Source: Anoplopoma fimbria
Lineage: Eukaryota; Chordata; Actinopteri; Perciformes; Anoplopomatidae
Direction: 5' to 3'
Length of the DNA: 64,000 nucleotides
Assembly (NCBI RefSeq): GCF_027596085.1
Contig: NC_072460.1
Span: 7,399,512 to 7,463,511, forward strand
Each line of letters starts with the position of its first letter. The stretch's first letter is position 1. The translations under genes were made by a program, and so were the position numbers. This document shows positions 58,161 through 64,000 of this stretch, piece after piece. Under the pieces are notes generated by a model. That model was not told the origin of the DNA and ran no database searches. It was given only the letters and a program-made list of their open reading frames with translations.

Positions 58161-61012
58161 CCAAAATGCCAAAAGTCCACAAACTAAAATACATTCTATG
58201 TTTTTATATAGAGAAGAAATGCATTCAACGTGTTTGCCAGTCTCTCTGCTAACCTACTCTCATCTTGTCATAGCTCTGAGTCAGACTGGATCCTATAAGA
58301 CATTTCCTTAAATGTTGAACTATGTCTTTTAAAGTGTTGTTAATATTAATAAATCGCCAAATGCAACTATTAGTGCTCTTCACTAGAAAAGTCTTATATC
58401 TGTTATCAAATCAATGCAAATAAACAGCATTCAGCATGAGTACGAGCAGCCAATGTGTATGTGCTTTCCCTCTCCCTCTGTGTGTCAGACAGCACTGAAC
58501 AACTTGTTCTGTCACCAGACAAAGATGAACCAGAGCTGCACTGTGATCTTCTGGATGAAAGCATATGGGTGATAAGGAGGCTGCGTGTCAAAGTGTGTCT
58601 GTTACTCTCCCTGGAAACCTAAGTTTTACTACTACTACTACTAATACGACTGCTGTTGCCATAGCAACTGCTGCCATCACAACAACTTCTACTGTTGATC
58701 CAGTTCAGCAAGACAGAGTTTTCTGCTCAACCACCAATATTTATCTTGGTGATTTAAGAGGGAGTGTTGAGTTACAGTACAAGGTCAGTGCTGTCACCCC
58801 CCTTCAAATGTTTCTCTACTGTACAATGCTATTTATAAAGCAAAGGGTAATTTCACCCAAATCCCAATACTTTTCCACTTAAACTATGTCAAGTTTGCAT
58901 TCCCCAGATTATACTCTGTCCTACTCTAAATAATATCAATACCTCATTTTAAGGAAACTGAAATTATTTGATCTGGATTCTGGAATGATCAGGCCTGTCT
59001 TGATTGTCAGACTTGATTTACCGGGAGTTCAAACTTGGCAAGTTTAACTCAGGAGTCCATTCACCCTCTGTCTGACACAACCTGTTCTATGTTTTAGCAC
59101 CAGTCTCTGTAAGCCCCCCTCCTGAAAAAGCCCAGTCTGCTCTAATTGGTCAGTGTTTCTGGTTTCCTGCATTTGCTCTCCTGGTGTTTTTGCATCCAGG
59201 GAGCCACTTTAGCTTCAGCTGTACCTATTTTGTGAATATCACTACAATAGCCCAGCGCCGCCGCTGTATATAAACTTTACAACAGCACACAAGACACCTA
59301 ATAAAAGTACGAAAGTAGTTGTACCGTGGTTACCGTAGCAACATTTTTTAAATTGTGGTTATTTATATGTAATTCATGGTGCTGTTAGATTGCTGCTAGA
59401 CCCTCCAGTTAATACAGGTGCAGGCCTCCCTTTGTGTTTATTGACCGCAGTGAAAATGTAGTTCTCGACTGGCTAAACGAACAGAAATATGGTTTGAAGC
59501 AGGATATTTCGTTAGATAAAAACATGTTTTGAATTTGGAAAATTATCCTTTTTTAAATAAATTTAGACTTCTGGACTGAGGGGTGAGACGCAGAAAGGAC
59601 TAAGCGCCGCTTCACCTGCTGTGTGGGTGAGAGAGAGAGGGCAAGAGAAGGGGAAACGTGGATTTTGTATGCAATTTTTCAAACTTATTAATAATAATGG
59701 TAATAATATGAATGTCAACGTTATGGGTGAAGCTTCAAAGTATTTCGTACAGCCCTACACATTTCCAGGTTTGTTCTATTGGTGTCTGCAGCCAACAACA
59801 TAACAAGTAGGATTCTTTGCTCGAATGTTTTGTGTTACCAGGTCTTGGATTGTGGGGAAATAACAATGGCAGACAGCGAGGGAGATTCTCTTGGTATTTA
59901 CTGGGCGGTGATGGTCACCTAGCTGGAGGTGCTTTTTTAGCACAGGACGTCATATCCAGCAAGTCTGACTCACTCATTGTTACACAAGTTTTCTGATAGA
60001 TGGAGCAGGAGACAAACAGAGAGCAAAGTTTTTTCTCATACATCTGTATGTGTCTGACACTTTAGGGAGACATATTATGTTGGAAAAGCCATGAAGAAGT
60101 CCAAGGTAACCTCATACAAACTAATTTGGCAGCATTGGATTTTGACTCAACTTGACCAAAACTTGGACTTTTCCTCATTTCCTTAGATTTTCAGCAAGCC
60201 TAATTATTAAGTTATGTTAGAGTTGAGCTTGACAGTTCATTCTTGACCTTTGAAATAGCAATAAAAAAACTGTATCAATCCACTTCCTTGTTTAAAGCTT
60301 ACTTTTTGACTGTATCACATGGTCTCCATCAGCAAATGGAGACCCTCAGTCATCATGGAAGTGTAGTTGTAACACTTTTTTCTCAGGACCTCTAGGATGT
60401 CTTGACACTTCTGGCTTAAAGGTTGAGCTTAAATATCATCATTTGCTGATAAAGACCACATGATATATTTAAAGCGAGTAAGTGGACCTTGAGTTTTGTC
60501 AAATAATGTTTTGCAGTTTGCTATCAAGCTCTTCCACTCTCTTTTGCATATTTTCCAACTTGAAGTTCCAAGAAATGTATGCTTTATAGCCATTGGTTCT
60601 TTTTGGTCAGTTTAGAGTTGTAATCATTTGAATCTTATGGCAGAAAACATCGGACCAGTTCTCGGCAGCTCTGCTCTAGAACGTGGCCTCTGAGCACATG
60701 TCTCCAGGGGCTCTTTGGCCTCTCTCCTCTCCACGTGTCTTAGAGAGGCCCCTTGCTCTTCTCTTTAACCGTCACCACTGACTGACAACAGTGGCCAAAC
60801 AACAGCAAGGAGGCGCCGCTTGTTGTTGGAGCCCCTTGTGAAAGGCTGTGACATCCTGAAGGGATCCTCCTGACACCAGGACTACCCCCCCTCGAACCTT
60901 TGCCTCACAAATTGATGTCTGCAGATGTGTCTGCCTGCATGATAATGGCCTCCTCTGGAGGAGCCCCTCACTGCGCCCCATCTATAAATCACACAGGGGA
61001 ATTGAGCCTTCC

Positions 61013-61040
61013 ATGTGTGTGTGTGTGTGTGTGTGTGTGT
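61013..61040 (+). repeat. (GT)n microsatellite
   Basis: About 13 GT units just upstream of the source segment of the 56-kb insertion. Confidence 0.95.
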
Positions 61041-61093
61041 ATTTTCAAGATCGTGTGCTTGGGTCTGGTGGTGTGCCTTCATGGACTTTGTGT

Positions 61094-61212
61094 TTGTGTG
61101 CACACACTGCTTGAGGAGCTCCACATTGCATTATTGATGGCCCTTAGGGAGGGATGAAAGTGTGAATAGTGGGAGGGTGGGGGAGGAGGTGGGAGTGGCT
61201 GGAGAAAGATAT
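61094..61212 (+). repeat. Source segment of the 56-kb insertion
   Basis: Contains ttgtgtgcaca, then an 18-bp piece found inverted at 56092-56109, then the 91 bp found unchanged at 56117-56207. No flanking direct repeat is seen here, so this looks like the original. Confidence 0.8.
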
Positions 61213-62059
61213 CGGAGTGCCTGGTTGTGTTTGGCAGGCCCCCTATACAATGACATCAACGTCCAGAGACAGCTTTAGGTTTCTATGGAATCTTATGTTG
61301 ACAGGTGAGGCCCCTGGAGGACAGTGGGGCAGGGAGTTAAACAGGAGGAGGACCGAGCAGGGGCTCTGGGATGTACACTGATGTGACATCTGCTTGGCAG
61401 GTTGTAGAGAAACTGGTGGTGATGGAATAGGGTTAGACAATACCATACAATATACTATACTTCTATCTCTCATGATCCATCCTAATTACAATAGCTGAAG
61501 ACATGTGAGAAATTAGAAAGAAGCATAAATGCAGATTGAATGAATTGTTTGATGAGTACAAAAACGATGTGAAATCATATCCTTTAGCCTTTACAATTAC
61601 CAGTGTGCTCAGACGGGAAGCCAAGGAAATGTTAGACACAGAGCTATTGCATACCAAGTCAATGAGAAGACGCACATAGAAACAAATTCTACACAAAAAA
61701 AGATTTCAAAAGAGTTCAAAATGTGAATTTTTGAGCAACCTTTACCTCAAGGCCTCATGACTCCACTCCATTAGCATACATGAGTCAAAAAAGAGAAAGA
61801 CTGGAGTGAAATAGCAAAAAGAGTTCCGTGAGGCCGAGCTGTCACACGGAAAACACACCCCGGCCCGCTGTGCAAATGTATGGACACGGCCAGTGCATAT
61901 GTAACTAGCTAACACAAACACAGCGGGCGGGGTAAATAAACACAGAGACTGCACAAACAAAGTCCAGTTGTCATATTTGTGCAAATAATGCAAAGGCTAA
62001 ATCCACGCTGTGATGTGTCTAGAGGGCTTGTTTTCCTTCCAGCTACGTGTTTACAGACT

Positions 62060-62400
62060 ATATATATTTAGACTCAAATAGACCATAAAGCAGGGTATGC
62101 TTTAGGGCGGGGCTACCTTTTTTGTCAGCTTTCAAAGTGGGTTTTCAATCCATGAAATTTAACTGTATCATTTTGGTTACCTAAAAAATGTCTTATTCAG
62201 CATTCGGTTGTACGTCGTTCCACGCCCTTGTGTCACTTCTGGTTCCAAAAACCAAGATGGTGTCATCCCAAAACCAACATGGTGATGGGCCAGATGCTGA
62301 GCTCGAGGCTTCAAAACAGCAGTTCATAAACCGATGGGTGACTTCACTGGGACCAGCAGGGAGAAAAGAGATGGCAGCGTGACTTGAGACTTATTGTTAA
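62060..62400 (-). repeat. Dispersed repeat, inverted copy
   Basis: Contains accataaagcagggtatgct and ttagggcggggctacc, the complement of the 39.7-kb text, and shares cattcggttgtacgtcg-type sequence with the 58.1-kb copy. Confidence 0.65.
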
Positions 62401-64000
62401 ACTTATTATATGTTTCGTATTTGTTTTCTAGATTTTCTTGTAAAAATGTTGTTACTCTGTAAAAAAAATATTATAATGTGTTCAACAGGTCAGCTAAAAT
62501 TTGATATTGAATTTTCAATATGGCTCAAACAGAGAAAAAAATGTTTCCAATAAAAAAAGGAAATATTTATTTGAGGTTAAATGCAGCAGGAACATTTTTA
62601 CTTACCATATAATTTGTACAAAAACACATTGTTCAAGCAACTTTTATTAAGCAATGATGAACCATTTAAAGATAAAATGTTCCTGAGATACCAGTTAAGA
62701 TTGCCTCATAATCCCTACAATCCTGCCTATTGCATGCTGGGATAGGCCCTATTCGCACATACAGATGCACATATGGATGAGTGGAGCTAATTTTAGGAAA
62801 CATGAGCTGAGTTCATTCCCCGCTGAGGATACGTTCTATCAGGGGTGCGGTTACTGTGTGCATTGTGGGTATGCATATACATGTACTGTGTGCCCATATG
62901 GGCGATACAGTGTTGTACAGACTTTGACTGACTGAGCGTGTGTTTGACAGCAGTATGTTAATTCGTCCCGGTGTATGAGTGTGTGCGTGTACCGCTCTGT
63001 GCTAGTTTGGCCACATGTGCGCAGAGAAGGTGTCAGGTGGGTAGTTCTGCACCGCCTGATTCGTTGGAACCTCCACAGACCTGACAGGGTGTAAATTGCC
63101 CAGATTAGGCTTCCGGCAGCTGTGGCATCTGTTGGCACTTCACAGTTAATGACTGCTGTCAGCCAGGAGACCCCCCACCCCCCCAGCCCCACACGCTCCC
63201 AACCCCTGCCCTGGTTATTGATCTCCCCTCTCATTTGGTTCGTCCCCATTGTTTTCCATCCTCCTCCCCCCTCCTAGGGGCCCATCATCATTGCTCATCA
63301 TGAGCCCTAATGTCGGCTGCACCTGTTCTCCTCACTGCTCTTGACAAAGTTGCTGCAGAGCTAGCAGGTTTATCAACTCCGGACTTTTTTATGCTGCTCT
63401 CAGTCATCCCTCTCTGCAGATATATTGAGTGTGTGTGCAGCCAGACTTGTCATGACCTTTCATTATATCCTGGACATGTGCCAGTGTTGGCCTGCTCCTG
63501 TTTGATATGGCTGTTTGTCTGATAGTTCTCATTCTATATGAATATGTGAAGGTGTGCTGTACTGAGATACTGACACTGCAGTGGCGACCTACTCATGCCT
63601 AAAGCTGCGACATATAGTGCCAAAAATCTCGTGGTAAAGCATGACCTTGAGAATAGTGATAGAACAGAAGCCTTGGGTTTTGTTTGGACCAGGGCCAGAT
63701 TTACCAGCTAGAGGGCTCTGGGTCTGTGCATTTCAGTTTTTGCGTTAATATAGGAATATGCAGTAGAACAGACAGGGCCTCTAGGTGAGGTGATAGAGCT
63801 GATTGTACCATTAAAGTTGATATTGTGTTTAAATTGTACATATTACTTGAATGAGCGCGAACTATTTAACTAGCAAGAATCCTTAGGGGGCTCCTGGAGT
63901 TCTCTGGCCCTGGGTCAGATCCCTTTTTCCCGCTTGACAATCAACTAGAGGTGATCATCCACCATCATCATCCTACTTCGCTCCTCTAACCTGTGTTTAC

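Larger units (their letters stand above)
58161..64000. other. Intergenic or intron of an off-window gene
   Basis: Besides the repeats listed separately (61013-61212, 62060-62400) I see no exon with family similarity. The GC-richer segments around 60640-61000 and 63000-63300 may be conserved non-coding DNA, which cannot be judged from one sequence. Confidence 0.5.

Overview
The window is vertebrate nuclear DNA, most likely from a teleost (perch-like) fish. The evidence is long GT-AG introns with short exons, dense CA/GT microsatellites, tRNA-derived SINEs, foldback MITE-like elements and Tc1/mariner and L1-type remnants of the kinds common in fish genomes. There are no prokaryotic or plasmid features. 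Exon boundaries were placed by eye from splice consensus, reading phase and recalled family alignment; no database search was run.

Layout. (1) 1860-37333, plus strand: the 3' eighteen coding exons of a phospholipase C eta gene, best matched to PLCH2. Covered are the second EF-hand, the catalytic X box, the acidic linker, the Y box, the C2 domain and a very long serine/proline-rich tail, ending at a stop at 37331-37333 and a poly(A) signal at 38339-38344. The exons for the PH domain and first EF-hand lie upstream of the window. A symmetric 12-nt candidate microexon and other phase-compatible splice choices sit in the tail region. (2) 41012-51092, plus strand: a complete small ionotropic glutamate receptor of the kainate-binding-protein type (461 residues, no amino-terminal domain), with a TATA-box promoter, a probable 5' UTR exon, nine coding exons and a poly(A) signal. 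(3) 51111-64000: no protein-coding exon recognised; it holds repeats, microsatellites and an unusual 116-bp templated insertion at 56 kb copied from 61 kb. (4) The first 410 bases carry a possible last exon of an unrelated minus-strand gene.

How the genes could work together is inference only. PLC-eta enzymes are calcium-sensitive and enriched in neurons, cleaving PIP2 to IP3 and diacylglycerol. Kainate-binding proteins are glutamate-binding membrane proteins of brain and glia. Both genes point the same way with about 2.7 kb between them, but nothing in the sequence shows shared regulation.

I did not find a wholly new biological system. The observations most worth checking are the candidate neuronal microexon in plch2, the degenerate gate and pore motif of the receptor, the templated insertion with target-site duplication at 56 kb, microsatellites abutting plch2 splice sites, and two long foldback elements plus a 12-bp minisatellite in plch2 introns.
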